64,000 bases of DNA, taken from VFKU01 sp964620045. Its GTDB lineage: Bacteria > Hydrogenedentota > Hydrogenedentia > Hydrogenedentales > GCA-2746185. The stretch lies in the NCBI GenBank assembly GCA_964620045.1, contig CAZUJL010000018.1, positions 17,131-81,130 on the forward strand, in the 5' to 3' direction. The position numbers were made by a program, and so were the translations under genes. Below the pieces are notes generated by a model that saw nothing but the letters and a program-made list of their open reading frames with translations, did no database searches and was not told the DNA's origin. Below are positions 1-8,197 of the stretch, in pieces (position 1 is the first letter of the stretch; each line of letters opens with the position of its first letter).

Positions 1-2
1 AC

Positions 3-1727
3 CTGCGCGAGGCCGCGCCAAACGAGCGTGTCCTCAGCATTTCGCAAATGGACTACTACTGGTTCGACTCTTGGTGCACGTGTGCGAACTGCAAGGCGGT
101 GGACGAGGCCGAAGGCAGTCACAGCGGGACGATCGTGCGCTTTGTGAATGCCGTGGCCGATGCCGTGAAGGACGAATTTCCGAATGCCCTCATTGATACC
201 TTCGCGTACCAATATTCGCGCAAGCCGCCGAAACTCACGCGGCCGCGCGACAATGTGCTGATCCGCTTGTGCGCGATCGAAGCGGACTACGGTCGGCCGA
301 TTAGCGACTGGCGCAGCAAGGAAAACCGTGCATTCTTGCATGACCTGAAAGACTGGCGACGCATTACGAAACACCTGTGGGTGTGGGACTACACGCAAAA
401 CTGGAGCGCATTCCAGGCGCCGCATCCGAATGTGCACGTGCTGCAGCCGAACCTTGCGCTGTTCAAGAAGCTGGGCGTGGATGGTGTGTTCGAGCAGGCG
501 AGTCCACACGGACCGCACAGCGACTTCGAGTTTTTGAAGGGGTATCTGATCGGCCGCGGACTGCGCGATCCGGATTTCGACTGGAAGGCGGAGTATCACG
601 CGTTTCTCGATGCGTACTACACCGACGCCGCGCCCTACATCGACGAATATCAGCAGTTGCTCCGCGGCCGCGTGCACGCGTGGGGCGGCCCGGTGCGCTT
701 TTCGAACAACCTCCCGTGGATCGACACGGAAACTGTAGAGCGTGCGCAGGAAATTTTCGCGCGGGCGTTCGCGGCGACAACGGATCCGATCATCACTGAA
801 CGCCTCCGCGCGGCGCATCTGTCGGTGCAGTATGCGGCGCTGGTGTGTCCGCCGGAGATCGCGCAGACGCCGGCGGCGTATATCTTCACGCGCCCGCAGG
901 GCCCAACCTTCGACGAATACTGGGCCGAGCTGACCGCACTCGGGGTGACGCATCTGAACGATTATCCGATCGACTATCTGCGACGCCGGCTGGACGGGAA
1001 AACGCCGCCGCGTGTGGAGGTGGCGCCGATCGAGAAGCTGCGCAACGAAGAATTTGAAGTGTGGGTTGTACCCTCGCGCGGCGGATCTATCGTACGCTGG
1101 CGGGATTTGCGCCACGATCGCGATTGGCTACGGGGATACGACTTCATGCTTTACGCCCGCAGCCGCATACAGGACTGGGCCACCACGGACGATGATCGTT
1201 GGGCTGAACCGGATCCGGTCGAACAGCCTTACGCGATGGTTGAGCGTGGCGAGGATTACATGGTGTTGCGCACGGAGCTGGAAAAAGGTTTGGTGTTGCA
1301 GAAGCGAATCGCGCTGACTGAGAACGGCATCGAGACGCGATTTAGGCTGGAAAATTCCGGCGAGTCCGCGATAACGCCGAAGGTCGCGCAGATAGCGGAA
1401 TTCTGGACACGCCAATGGCGTGAACCGGCCGTAACGTGGGTGCGACGCGATGCGGGCAGCGGATTCGCGAAGGGCGAATCCGAAGAAAGCGATCGCGGTG
1501 CCGCACTGCGATTTGTGTCCGCGGGGCGCACGGTTGCGGCGGAAGTGGTGGCGGGGGAGGCCGGCGACGAAGTGGTCGTCGAACGCGAACCGGATTCGCC
1601 CCTGACGATTCTGCGGGTAAATTTCGATCGCCGCGTGTTGGCGCCAAAGGAATCGCGCGAAGTGGTACTGCGCCACACGATTAGCGCGCTGCGCCCGGAC
1701 CGCCTTCCTGTGGCGCCATCACGCTAA
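3..1727 (+). CDS. DUF4838 protein, 5' end outside window
   Basis: The reading frame is already open at base 3, so the N-terminus lies upstream. The first visible stretch (SISQMDYYWFDSWC, then a CxCxxC cluster, GSHSGTIVRFVNAVADAV and IDTFAYQYSRKPPK) matches the conserved block of DUF4838, a TIM-barrel-like domain common in secreted carbohydrate-active proteins of Planctomycetota, Lentisphaerota and Bacteroidota. The last ~220 residues read as a beta-sandwich, including SRGGSIVRW, which resembles galactose-mutarotase-like domains of glycosidases. The substrate is unknown. The gene converges on the next one and their 3' ends overlap by 47 bases. An internal ATG at 48 is in frame but should not be taken as the start, because conserved sequence precedes it. 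Confidence 0.8.
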   Translation: MREAAPNERVLSISQMDYYWFDSWCTCANCKAVDEAEGSHSGTIVRFVNAVADAVKDEFPNALIDTFAYQYSRKPPKLTRPRDNVLIRLCAIEADYGRPISDWRSKENRAFLHDLKDWRRITKHLWVWDYTQNWSAFQAPHPNVHVLQPNLALFKKLGVDGVFEQASPHGPHSDFEFLKGYLIGRGLRDPDFDWKAEYHAFLDAYYTDAAPYIDEYQQLLRGRVHAWGGPVRFSNNLPWIDTETVERAQEIFARAFAATTDPIITERLRAAHLSVQYAALVCPPEIAQTPAAYIFTRPQGPTFDEYWAELTALGVTHLNDYPIDYLRRRLDGKTPPRVEVAPIEKLRNEEFEVWVVPSRGGSIVRWRDLRHDRDWLRGYDFMLYARSRIQDWATTDDDRWAEPDPVEQPYAMVERGEDYMVLRTELEKGLVLQKRIALTENGIETRFRLENSGESAITPKVAQIAEFWTRQWREPAVTWVRRDAGSGFAKGESEESDRGAALRFVSAGRTVAAEVVAGEAGDEVVVEREPDSPLTILRVNFDRRVLAPKESREVVLRHTISALRPDRLPVAPSR

Positions 1728-4359
1728 AGTCGGCGGTCGCTTCGATCCGCGTCAGCACATCGCGCACCGTGACATGGTAGTTGCCCGGAACATCGCTGAA
1801 TGCGAACGGTATTGATGCGGCGCCTTCACCATTCACCGCGATGATCGTGCGGCTGTAGTGCTCGATTACTTTTCCGTCCGGTCCGCTGATCGAAACGTGC
1901 AACACGTGATCGCCCGGCAACGCGCCTTTCGTTTTCACCGAGGCTTGCAGCGTTAGCCGGCGGCCAGCGGGCACAGCGCCCGGCGCGACCACCGCGACGC
2001 GTGTGACTTCATACGGCAGGATGGACGCCATGGCGACGTCGCCGGGCCGAAGTTTGAACGAAAGATTCTTGGCCGCGCGCGGCAGTTCGGTGGACGTCAT
2101 GTCGTGAATGCGCGAGGCGTCTTTCGCCTGGAGTTTTGCCGTCGCTTTGCCGTCTCCGGACGGATCGGCGAGGAACGCAAAGATCTCCGCCTTGCCAAAG
2201 GTGAAGTGGCGCACGATTCCCGGGAAGTCCGCGGAAATCGTCAGCGTATCGGCGCCCACAATCGGCGTCGCGGCGGCGCGCTCCAGCAGAATATCGTAGC
2301 CGCCGCGCAGGCGGCGCGTTTCGGCAGTGAGCGCGGCAAACGAATCAGGAGCGGAATCGCTGTCGTCGATCCACAGCGCATTGGCTTGATGTAGCGCGGC
2401 CAGCCACGGCAGCCATCGGCTTTGTTCGAGCGCGCGTTCGCCGGTGGGCAGTGGCGCGCGCACGGCGGTGTAAGCCCCGGCGCGTAGCGATTCGAGCGCC
2501 GCGGGATCCGCCGGGACCACGCGAAATCCGCCGCTGTCTGGCGCGCTATAGTTGTCCTCGATCAACGCCAGCACCGCGCGACGGTCCGATTCGCGCAGCG
2601 CCTTTTCCATCGCCGCGCGGCGCGATTCATCCGCGTCCCCCGTGATCGTGTACAAGCCGGGCTGTATCGCGGCGTAGGGCGTGGCAGCCTGGCGCAGCGC
2701 AAGGCCGGAGGGCGTCCGCTGGCCGAAACTGTCGCCGGGGAACTGCTCGATGCCGCCAAGATCGGCGATGATGCGCGTGCCGTCGGCCGCGATATTGCCG
2801 AGGGCCGGCAGCGCGCCCGGCGCGACGAACGTGACCCCGTTTTCGCGGATGGTGCGTCGGCGCGCCGAACCCGCGAAACTGCCTTCGCCGGCGTCGTCGG
2901 CAATCAGTGCGAACTCGTCCGGCAGGGGCTGCCGCACGAGCAGATCGAACACGCGATGATCGGCGCGCGCACGCGTCCACCAGTCAAGCGCCGGTTCGGT
3001 GGCGTACGACGCATACACATCGACACGCGCATACGGCGCGAACAAATCGACCAGCGCAAGCTCCGCGTTGATCACGCCACCGGCCGAGGGCAGCGCAATG
3101 TCGCGGCGAACGACCTCGCGCCCGAACGTATCGGTCACGCGGATGAACACCGCGATCGGCGTTTGCGCCGTGACGATGCGCGGTTGCTCCGCTTGAATGC
3201 GGCCTTCGACCGTGCCCGTAATGCGCACGCGATCATTCGCGTCCGCCGCCGTGGCGCTGAGGCCGAGGTCGGTGAATTCCGGCATGGTGGTAAGCAGGAG
3301 CGGCTGCGAGAACCAGTCGACCACATTCAGATTGTCGAGCAGCCACACATCGAGCAGCGCGTCTCCCGATCCGGCCGGAATCGAGAATGTAATTTTCTCC
3401 GCGCCCTTGGGAAATTCATCCAGTGCCTGGAAGGAATTGCTCACGCCGCGGCCGGGATAGCGCATCTGCACGCGCAGGTCGTAGTCGCGCGGCGCGGGGC
3501 GATCGATCGAGACCGAGAACTGTCGCAGCGCGCCCGGCGCGGACGATTGCTGCATGCGTTGCACGAAACGACCCGGCAGTTGCGCGGGCGTCTCGGCGGC
3601 ATCGGGACCTTCCGGCGCGATTTCTTCGATGCCGCGAAACTTTATTTCAGGATCGCGGCCCGCCGCCCAGCGCAACATCTGGCCGATGAACGCCGTGTAG
3701 TTGTCGCGCAGCTCCGGCGCGCGCAGGGCGTCCTGCGGCGCAAGCGGCAGCATCGCATGGCCGTGCGGACGTGTCGACCAGTAGCGCAATTCCACCGCGC
3801 GCGCGGTCTCGCTGGAGTAGGCCGAGAGCGTGTCGTATCCGGGTTGCAGGCCGGTCAGCGCCGGGCCGCCTGACATCGCGGCAAAATCCGGCGCGGGATC
3901 GAGTGCGCTCAGGCCGAGCGGAGTGACGACGTCCGCGAGTTCCGGCGTGGTGTTCGGCGCGAAGCCGATCCACAGGAAGCCGCCGCCGCGCTTGAGGTGC
4001 GTTTCGAGCAGCGCGCGCGTACCCGTGGAAAGTTCGGCGACGGACACATCGGCCACGACGACCACGTCCGATTTATTTTTCAGTGCCGCGGCGAATACTT
4101 CATCTAGCGGCGTCGCATCGTCGAAGGAATGCTTGGTGACGCGAATGTCGAACTGACGCTCGAGCTCCGCGATGTCGGATTCCGCGTCGTTTGGGAACAC
4201 CGCCGCCACGCGGATCGGCCCGCCCTTGAGCGGTTGCGCCCAGACCGGGGCGGGTTCAACAGTGGGGGTGTGGAAGTTCTGCGCGAGGGCCGCCGGGCCG
4301 ATGAGCAGCGCCGCGACGGTCATGGCACGCAGAAGACGCCTGCGATCGCGGCGAAACAT
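1681..4359 (-). CDS. Large exported protein with amidotransferase-like N-terminal domain, function unknown
   Basis: This is an 892-residue protein with a clear signal peptide (MFRRDRRRLLRAMTVAALLIGPAALAQ). I chose the ATG at 4359 because GGAGG lies about 11 bases upstream and the signal peptide begins there; a longer in-frame start at 4494 would add 45 low-complexity residues. Residues ~45-200 (PIRVAAVFPNDAESDIAELERQ..., VVVVADVS, GGGFLWIGF) look like a Rossmann/class I amidotransferase-like fold of the ThuA/GATase type found in secreted planctomycete proteins. The remainder appears to be beta-rich domains, ending in an Ig-like module (SVKTKGALPGDHVLHVSISGPDG...). There are no transmembrane segments after the signal. 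It faces the DUF4838 gene and may belong to the same carbohydrate-related locus, but the function is not established. Confidence 0.75.
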   Translation of the reverse strand: MFRRDRRRLLRAMTVAALLIGPAALAQNFHTPTVEPAPVWAQPLKGGPIRVAAVFPNDAESDIAELERQFDIRVTKHSFDDATPLDEVFAAALKNKSDVVVVADVSVAELSTGTRALLETHLKRGGGFLWIGFAPNTTPELADVVTPLGLSALDPAPDFAAMSGGPALTGLQPGYDTLSAYSSETARAVELRYWSTRPHGHAMLPLAPQDALRAPELRDNYTAFIGQMLRWAAGRDPEIKFRGIEEIAPEGPDAAETPAQLPGRFVQRMQQSSAPGALRQFSVSIDRPAPRDYDLRVQMRYPGRGVSNSFQALDEFPKGAEKITFSIPAGSGDALLDVWLLDNLNVVDWFSQPLLLTTMPEFTDLGLSATAADANDRVRITGTVEGRIQAEQPRIVTAQTPIAVFIRVTDTFGREVVRRDIALPSAGGVINAELALVDLFAPYARVDVYASYATEPALDWWTRARADHRVFDLLVRQPLPDEFALIADDAGEGSFAGSARRRTIRENGVTFVAPGALPALGNIAADGTRIIADLGGIEQFPGDSFGQRTPSGLALRQAATPYAAIQPGLYTITGDADESRRAAMEKALRESDRRAVLALIEDNYSAPDSGGFRVVPADPAALESLRAGAYTAVRAPLPTGERALEQSRWLPWLAALHQANALWIDDSDSAPDSFAALTAETRRLRGGYDILLERAAATPIVGADTLTISADFPGIVRHFTFGKAEIFAFLADPSGDGKATAKLQAKDASRIHDMTSTELPRAAKNLSFKLRPGDVAMASILPYEVTRVAVVAPGAVPAGRRLTLQASVKTKGALPGDHVLHVSISGPDGKVIEHYSRTIIAVNGEGAASIPFAFSDVPGNYHVTVRDVLTRIEATADFSVMAPQEGGPGAAR

Positions 4360-4522
4360 CGGGTCGCGACCCTCCGAAAGCTGGGGCGAGCGGGGCACAG
4401 TGTAGCAAAGTCCGGCGCCGCATCCGCGCCGCATCCGCGCGCCGGTAAATGAAAGTGCTGGCCGGAAACGGGCTTTGTCGTGTATCCTTCCCACGCAGCA
4501 TTGGGATCACCGGGGGGCCGTG

Positions 4523-4978
4523 ATGCCCGACGAAATGTTCTTTTCGAACGACGAGAAGGGGTTGGTGCGGGGGCGCCGAGCCGCCAAACGCACCGAGACC
4601 TTCCGTCCCTGCCTCATCACGCTGCCCGACGGCGGCCGGATCGAGGGCATCATCCTCAATCTGACACCCCACGGCATGTTGATTCGTCTAATGGGCACAC
4701 TGCCAGTGGGAACGCGCGTCGAAGTGCAGATGATGCGCGACGAGACCTTCCAGAAACCGCTCGCCGAACCGCGCTACGGCGCCGTCGCGCGCCTGGCCGC
4801 ATCGGATGGCATGTTCAGCGATCTCGGCATCCGGATTGACAACAAAAAACCAGCGACGTCCAAGACGAAAGTGAAAGAGATTCGACAGCGCGTGGAAGCG
4901 CCGGCGCGGTCGAAGTCAAAGGGGATGCAGACGGTGGAAATCACCAGGGGCCAGTCCGGGCCCGTGCGGCGGAAGTAG
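4523..4978 (+). CDS. PilZ domain protein
   Basis: A 151-residue cytoplasmic protein. It has the two-part PilZ signature that binds cyclic di-GMP: an arginine-rich N-terminal element (RGRRAAKRTETFRPC) and, about 30 residues later, NLTPHGMLI, which corresponds to the family D/NxSxxG motif. The tail is lysine-rich and probably disordered. The start at 4523 follows a G-rich Shine-Dalgarno-like run; an earlier in-frame ATG at 4475 would overlap the region upstream of the divergent neighbour. The next gene is a lone receiver domain, so the two may act in one signalling path, but that is inference from order only. Confidence 0.8.
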   Translation: MPDEMFFSNDEKGLVRGRRAAKRTETFRPCLITLPDGGRIEGIILNLTPHGMLIRLMGTLPVGTRVEVQMMRDETFQKPLAEPRYGAVARLAASDGMFSDLGIRIDNKKPATSKTKVKEIRQRVEAPARSKSKGMQTVEITRGQSGPVRRK

Positions 4979-5040
4979 TGCGTTCCGGGATGTAACCGGC
5001 GGGGGCCGGGTGTTCACTTATCCACACTGCGAGGACCGAC

Positions 5041-5415
5041 ATGTCCAAACCCATGATTCTGATTGTTGACGACGAGCCGGATGTGGTGACCCTCTGGCAG
5101 CGCGCGCTGACCATGGAAGGGTTCCAGGTGATTCCGGCCTTCGACGGCATCAGCGCGCTCGACCTCGCCGAGGCCGAAAAGCCGGACCTCGTGCTGCTCG
5201 ACATCATGATGCCGATGATGAGCGGCTTCGAAGCCTGCCGCCTGCTCAAGAACAATCCGCAGACGCAAGACATCCCCGTGCTCTGCGTCACCTCCGCGCA
5301 AAACCCCGAAGTGCGCCGCAACGTCGAGAACGCCGGCGCGCAGGGCCTGCTCATCAAGCCATTCACGACCAAGGAACTGGTCGCCCAGATCAACCGCTAT
5401 TTAGCTGCCGCCTAA
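5041..5415 (+). CDS. Single-domain response regulator (CheY-like)
   Basis: A 124-residue stand-alone receiver with every key residue in place: acidic pair D10-D11, phospho-acceptor D54 in LVLLDIMMPMMSG, T84 and K106 in LLIKPF. There is no output domain, so it must act through protein-protein contact or in a phosphorelay. No histidine kinase is adjacent; the closest in the window is PhoR 40 kb away, which has its own PhoB. A repeat/hairpin element follows the stop codon. Confidence 0.93.
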   Translation: MSKPMILIVDDEPDVVTLWQRALTMEGFQVIPAFDGISALDLAEAEKPDLVLLDIMMPMMSGFEACRLLKNNPQTQDIPVLCVTSAQNPEVRRNVENAGAQGLLIKPFTTKELVAQINRYLAAA

Positions 5416-5418
5416 TTT

Positions 5419-5469
5419 TGTCATTCTGAGCGAAGCGAAGAATCTCCCCGTCGGTCCGCTGGGGAGATT
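5419..5469. repeat. Extragenic repeat-like element with hairpin
   Basis: The stretch 5419-5445 (TGTCATTCTGAGCGAAGCGA then AGAATCT) is a sequence I recall as an extragenic repeat in many unrelated bacterial genomes. It runs into a 9-bp inverted repeat, AATCTCCCC at 5441-5449 and GGGGAGATT at 5461-5469, with an 11-base loop and a T-rich flank. It could end transcription of the receiver gene. Only one copy is visible in this window. Confidence 0.5.
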
Positions 5470-5490
5470 TCGTTGTTTTGAGAAGCGGCA

Positions 5491-5518
5491 TTCATTCACA
5501 TCCCGATTCCGGTACAAT
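5491..5518 (+). promoter_or_regulatory. Candidate promoter of tRNA-Ser
   Basis: A good -10 hexamer, TACAAT at 5513-5518, lies 39 bases before the mature tRNA 5' end. The -35 region is weak (TTCATT at 5491-5496, 16-base spacer). It is placed mainly by the -10 match and its distance to the tRNA. Confidence 0.4.
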
Positions 5519-5557
5519 AGTGGCCGCGGCGCGCCTTTTCGCCGCAGTCCGCCTCCC

Positions 5558-5641
5558 GGAGGGCTAGCGTAATTGGTAACGCACCGGTCTTGAAAACCGG
5601 CGCCTTCGGGCTTGGGGGTTCGAGTCCCTCGCCCTCCGCCA
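5558..5641 (+). tRNA. tRNA-Ser(UGA)
   Basis: The cloverleaf can be folded by hand. Acceptor arms are GGAGGGC (5558-5564) and GCCCTCC, with discriminator G and an encoded CCA at 5639-5641. The anticodon stem CCGGT/ACCGG encloses the loop CTTGAAA, giving anticodon UGA. The variable arm is long, with stem GCC/GGC closed by a UUCG tetraloop, as expected of a class II serine tRNA. The T arm is GGGGG-TTCGAGT-CCCTC with one G-U pair. The lower-GC tract starts immediately downstream. Confidence 0.95.
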
Positions 5642-5760
5642 TTTTGCATTCTCTCTTCTTTAAGATCGCTATTCCTACGATTTTTAAATTCACAAAGCAT
5701 CCGGGTTTGGTGTAGTCTTTTCCTATTACAAGCGGACTGGAAAAGTTAGAGGCATGCGCC

Positions 5761-5922
5761 ATGGATCCCACTCTGTCTATTGAGGTGTACGGCATCCGAA
5801 TTCCGGGCTTTGGATATTTCGTAAGCGCGACGATATTCGTGCTTTTTTCAGCGCTTCGAAAAGCCCAAAGGCGTATCCGGGAGTATGAAGAACTGCTTCG
5901 GGAGTACGAGGAGGAGACATGA
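5761..5922 (+). CDS. Small membrane protein, 53 aa
   Basis: Short reading frame with AGAGG about 9 bases before the ATG. Residues ~15-32 (GFGYFVSATIFVLFSALR) form one hydrophobic segment, followed by a charged, probably coiled-coil tail rich in Arg, Glu and Tyr (REYEELLREYEEET). Its TGA stop overlaps the next start codon as ATGA, so the pair is probably translated in a coupled way. I recognise no family; the coding call rests on the ribosome site, the coupling and the membrane-plus-helix layout. Confidence 0.6.
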   Translation: MDPTLSIEVYGIRIPGFGYFVSATIFVLFSALRKAQRRIREYEELLREYEEET

Positions 5923-6491
5923 TGCGACTGTCTTCGATACTTGCTGTCTTTACGACAACAGCGATTATGATTGCGGTAATCTCCTCGGCTGAGGAAACGG
6001 CACCCGCAGGTGCTCTGCAGTTTGGCGAGGCGAGTATCAAGCTTGGAATGGGCGAATCGGAAGTTTTAGCCGCCTTGGAATCAGATTTTAAACTTCAAAA
6101 GAGTCCCCCTGACCTTCCGGAGTATGTCGGTTACTCTATTCACAAAAAGGCGTATCTACCGGAGAGCGAACCGCTGAAATCGTACGCGGGTTGGATTACG
6201 TTTCGCGACGGGAAGCTCATCGCCGGATCGCGCTCTCTCGTGGAAGGGAAGTACACTCTCGAATCAAAAGAGATGATGAACCGTCTCACCGAATTGCTAA
6301 CTGCCACGTCAAAACGACTCGAAAGAGCGCCGAACGTAGTTTGGAATGACGGCAAGCCTGAGGGTTGCGAAGAACCCGGTAACCGTGGGCTTACCTTCGA
6401 TTTCGGAGTTGAGAAAATCGAGGTCGTCTACTCCGAGATCCCGAAAGACAAACCGCGCTTGACGCTTTCTGTCACTATAGGAAGCTTGTAA
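5919..6491 (+). CDS. Exported protein with SmpA/BamE-like motif, function unknown
   Basis: A 190-residue protein with an N-terminal signal or anchor (MMRLSSILAVFTTTAIMIAVISSAEE). Residues ~40-53 read IKLGMGESEVLAAL, resembling the GMTxxEVxxxLG opening of SmpA/BamE and other BLIP-fold domains; the rest shows no motif that I recognise. The start overlaps the stop of the 53-residue gene. GC is clearly lower than in the flanking 5 kb. Confidence 0.6.
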   Translation: MMRLSSILAVFTTTAIMIAVISSAEETAPAGALQFGEASIKLGMGESEVLAALESDFKLQKSPPDLPEYVGYSIHKKAYLPESEPLKSYAGWITFRDGKLIAGSRSLVEGKYTLESKEMMNRLTELLTATSKRLERAPNVVWNDGKPEGCEEPGNRGLTFDFGVEKIEVVYSEIPKDKPRLTLSVTIGSL

Positions 6492-6555
6492 GCGCCCGGA
6501 TACGTGCTCAGACTTAGTTAGAGGCGCCTCGCAAATCGAGTAGAATGAGATCTGG

Positions 6556-6590
6556 CCGGCGCATGTCTTCCTTCGGGAACCATGCGCCGG
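6556..6590. other. Strong hairpin in the leader of the MBOAT gene
   Basis: CCGGCGCATG at 6556-6565 pairs perfectly with CATGCGCCGG at 6581-6590. Inside, TTCC and GGAA close a TTCG tetraloop. It lies 63 bases before the MBOAT start. No T-run follows, so a terminator is unlikely; a leader RNA structure or protein site fits better. Confidence 0.55.
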
Positions 6591-6652
6591 TATAGTTTGC
6601 CCGTCAGAGGCGCAGCCGCATCAAGATTCTTGTGCGGAGCACTGGTGCTCGA

Positions 6653-8197
6653 ATGCTATTCAATTCTCCCATATTCATCTTTTTATTCCTCCCGATCACG
6701 CTGATTGGATTTTTCGCGTTAAGTTCGTGGGGCCGACATAGAGCCGTTGTGTGGTGGCTCGTGTTGGCATCGCTCGTCTTCTACGGGTACTGGAACCCGA
6801 TTTATCTTGTACTACTCGGCGTATCCATTGCCGTGAATTATCAATTGGGGTCGATGCTGACTCGGGCCCAGGAACCGAAGCCGATGCTGCTCGCGTTTGG
6901 CGTGGCTTTGAACCTCGGCAACATCGGATACTTTAAATACGCGAATTTTATGGTCGACAACGTCAACGCCGTGGCGCACACCACGTTCAGCCTGGGCGAG
7001 ATCGTGCTGCCCTTGGGGATTTCGTTTTACACGTTTCAGCAGATCGCCTACCTCGTCGATTGCTACCGCAAACAAACGCATCAGTATGATTTCATCCACT
7101 ACTGTTTGTTTGGGACCTTTTTCCCGCACCTGAACGCGGGTCCCATCATGCACCACGCTGAGATGATGCCGCAGTTCGCGGACCCCAAGACTTTTCGATT
7201 CGATTCCCGGAATCTCGCGATAGGCATTTCGATATTCGCCGTGGGCCTGTTCAAGAAAGTGGTTTTGGCGGACGGGATCGCCCCACACGCGAACGGAGTC
7301 TTTGGAATGGCCGAAGACCCCGCCGCCTCGATAACGTTCTTTACCGCATGGGGCGGAGCGCTCGCCTACACCTTTCAGTTGTATTTCGACTTCTCGGGTT
7401 ACTCCGATATGGCGTTTGGCTTGGCGAGGATGATGGGGATTGAGATACCGATTAACTTCAACTCGCCATACAAGGCGCACAGCATCACCGAATTCTGGCG
7501 CCGGTGGCATATAAGCCTTTCCCGTTTTCTGAGAGATTATCTTTACATTCCACTCGGCGGAAACCGGAAGGGCGACGGTCGGCGCTATGTCAACCTTATG
7601 GCCACGATGGTCCTGGGTGGGCTATGGCACGGCGCGAGCTGGAACTTCGTTATTTGGGGCGGGCTGCACGGGTTATATCTCGTGATCAACAACGCGTGGC
7701 ACGCGCTCGGGTTTACCGGTCCGCGCAATTCCATGTTTGCCCGCGTTTACCGGGCGGCGTGCGTCGCGCTGACCTTCATCGTCGTCGTTCTGGCCTGGGT
7801 AATCTTTCGGGCCCGCACGTTGAACGGCGCGGGGTCAATGTACAGTGGACTGTTTGGCTTGAACGGCGCCGTCTTGCCTGAGAACTTTCTTGGTTTCCTA
7901 AATAAGGTGGGCATCGGAACCGTCATCGATCAATTAGGCGTTACCTTCGCCGGAAAGTGGCAGCAAAATTCGATCGAGCAAGTACTCCTTCTCCTCGGGC
8001 TCGGGGCCATTGCCCTGTTTGCGCCCAACATAATCGATTTGTTTAACCTCGCCGACACAAAACTCCGGCGCCCGTGGCACTGGATGCGATTCGATACCAA
8101 CTATCGATGGGTCGCATTCTCGGCCCTGATTTTGGGTATTTCCGTCGTACTGGTCCTGTCTCAACGAGTCAGCGAGTTCCTCTACTATGTTTTCTAA
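6653..8197 (+). CDS. MBOAT family membrane O-acyltransferase (AlgI/DltB-like)
   Basis: A 514-residue polytopic membrane protein. It carries the MBOAT signatures RRWHISLSRFLRDYLYIPLGG (around residue 283) and LWHGASWNFVIWGGLHG (around residue 325), whose histidine is the family catalytic residue. Such proteins pass acyl groups, often acetyl, across the inner membrane to extracellular polysaccharide or cell-wall polymer. I use the ATG at 6653 (MLFNSPIF, the usual start of AlgI relatives) rather than the in-frame codon at 6632. The next gene overlaps by 11 bases and encodes an SGNH-like partner, the standard pairing for this chemistry. Confidence 0.9.
   Translation: MLFNSPIFIFLFLPITLIGFFALSSWGRHRAVVWWLVLASLVFYGYWNPIYLVLLGVSIAVNYQLGSMLTRAQEPKPMLLAFGVALNLGNIGYFKYANFMVDNVNAVAHTTFSLGEIVLPLGISFYTFQQIAYLVDCYRKQTHQYDFIHYCLFGTFFPHLNAGPIMHHAEMMPQFADPKTFRFDSRNLAIGISIFAVGLFKKVVLADGIAPHANGVFGMAEDPAASITFFTAWGGALAYTFQLYFDFSGYSDMAFGLARMMGIEIPINFNSPYKAHSITEFWRRWHISLSRFLRDYLYIPLGGNRKGDGRRYVNLMATMVLGGLWHGASWNFVIWGGLHGLYLVINNAWHALGFTGPRNSMFARVYRAACVALTFIVVVLAWVIFRARTLNGAGSMYSGLFGLNGAVLPENFLGFLNKVGIGTVIDQLGVTFAGKWQQNSIEQVLLLLGLGAIALFAPNIIDLFNLADTKLRRPWHWMRFDTNYRWVAFSALILGISVVLVLSQRVSEFLYYVF

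Noticed and set aside
2956..3873. 305-residue frame on the plus strand inside the large exported-protein gene
   Set aside because: It is rich in Arg and His with no motif, as expected of antisense frames in GC-rich DNA, and the minus-strand gene has a signal peptide and ribosome site.
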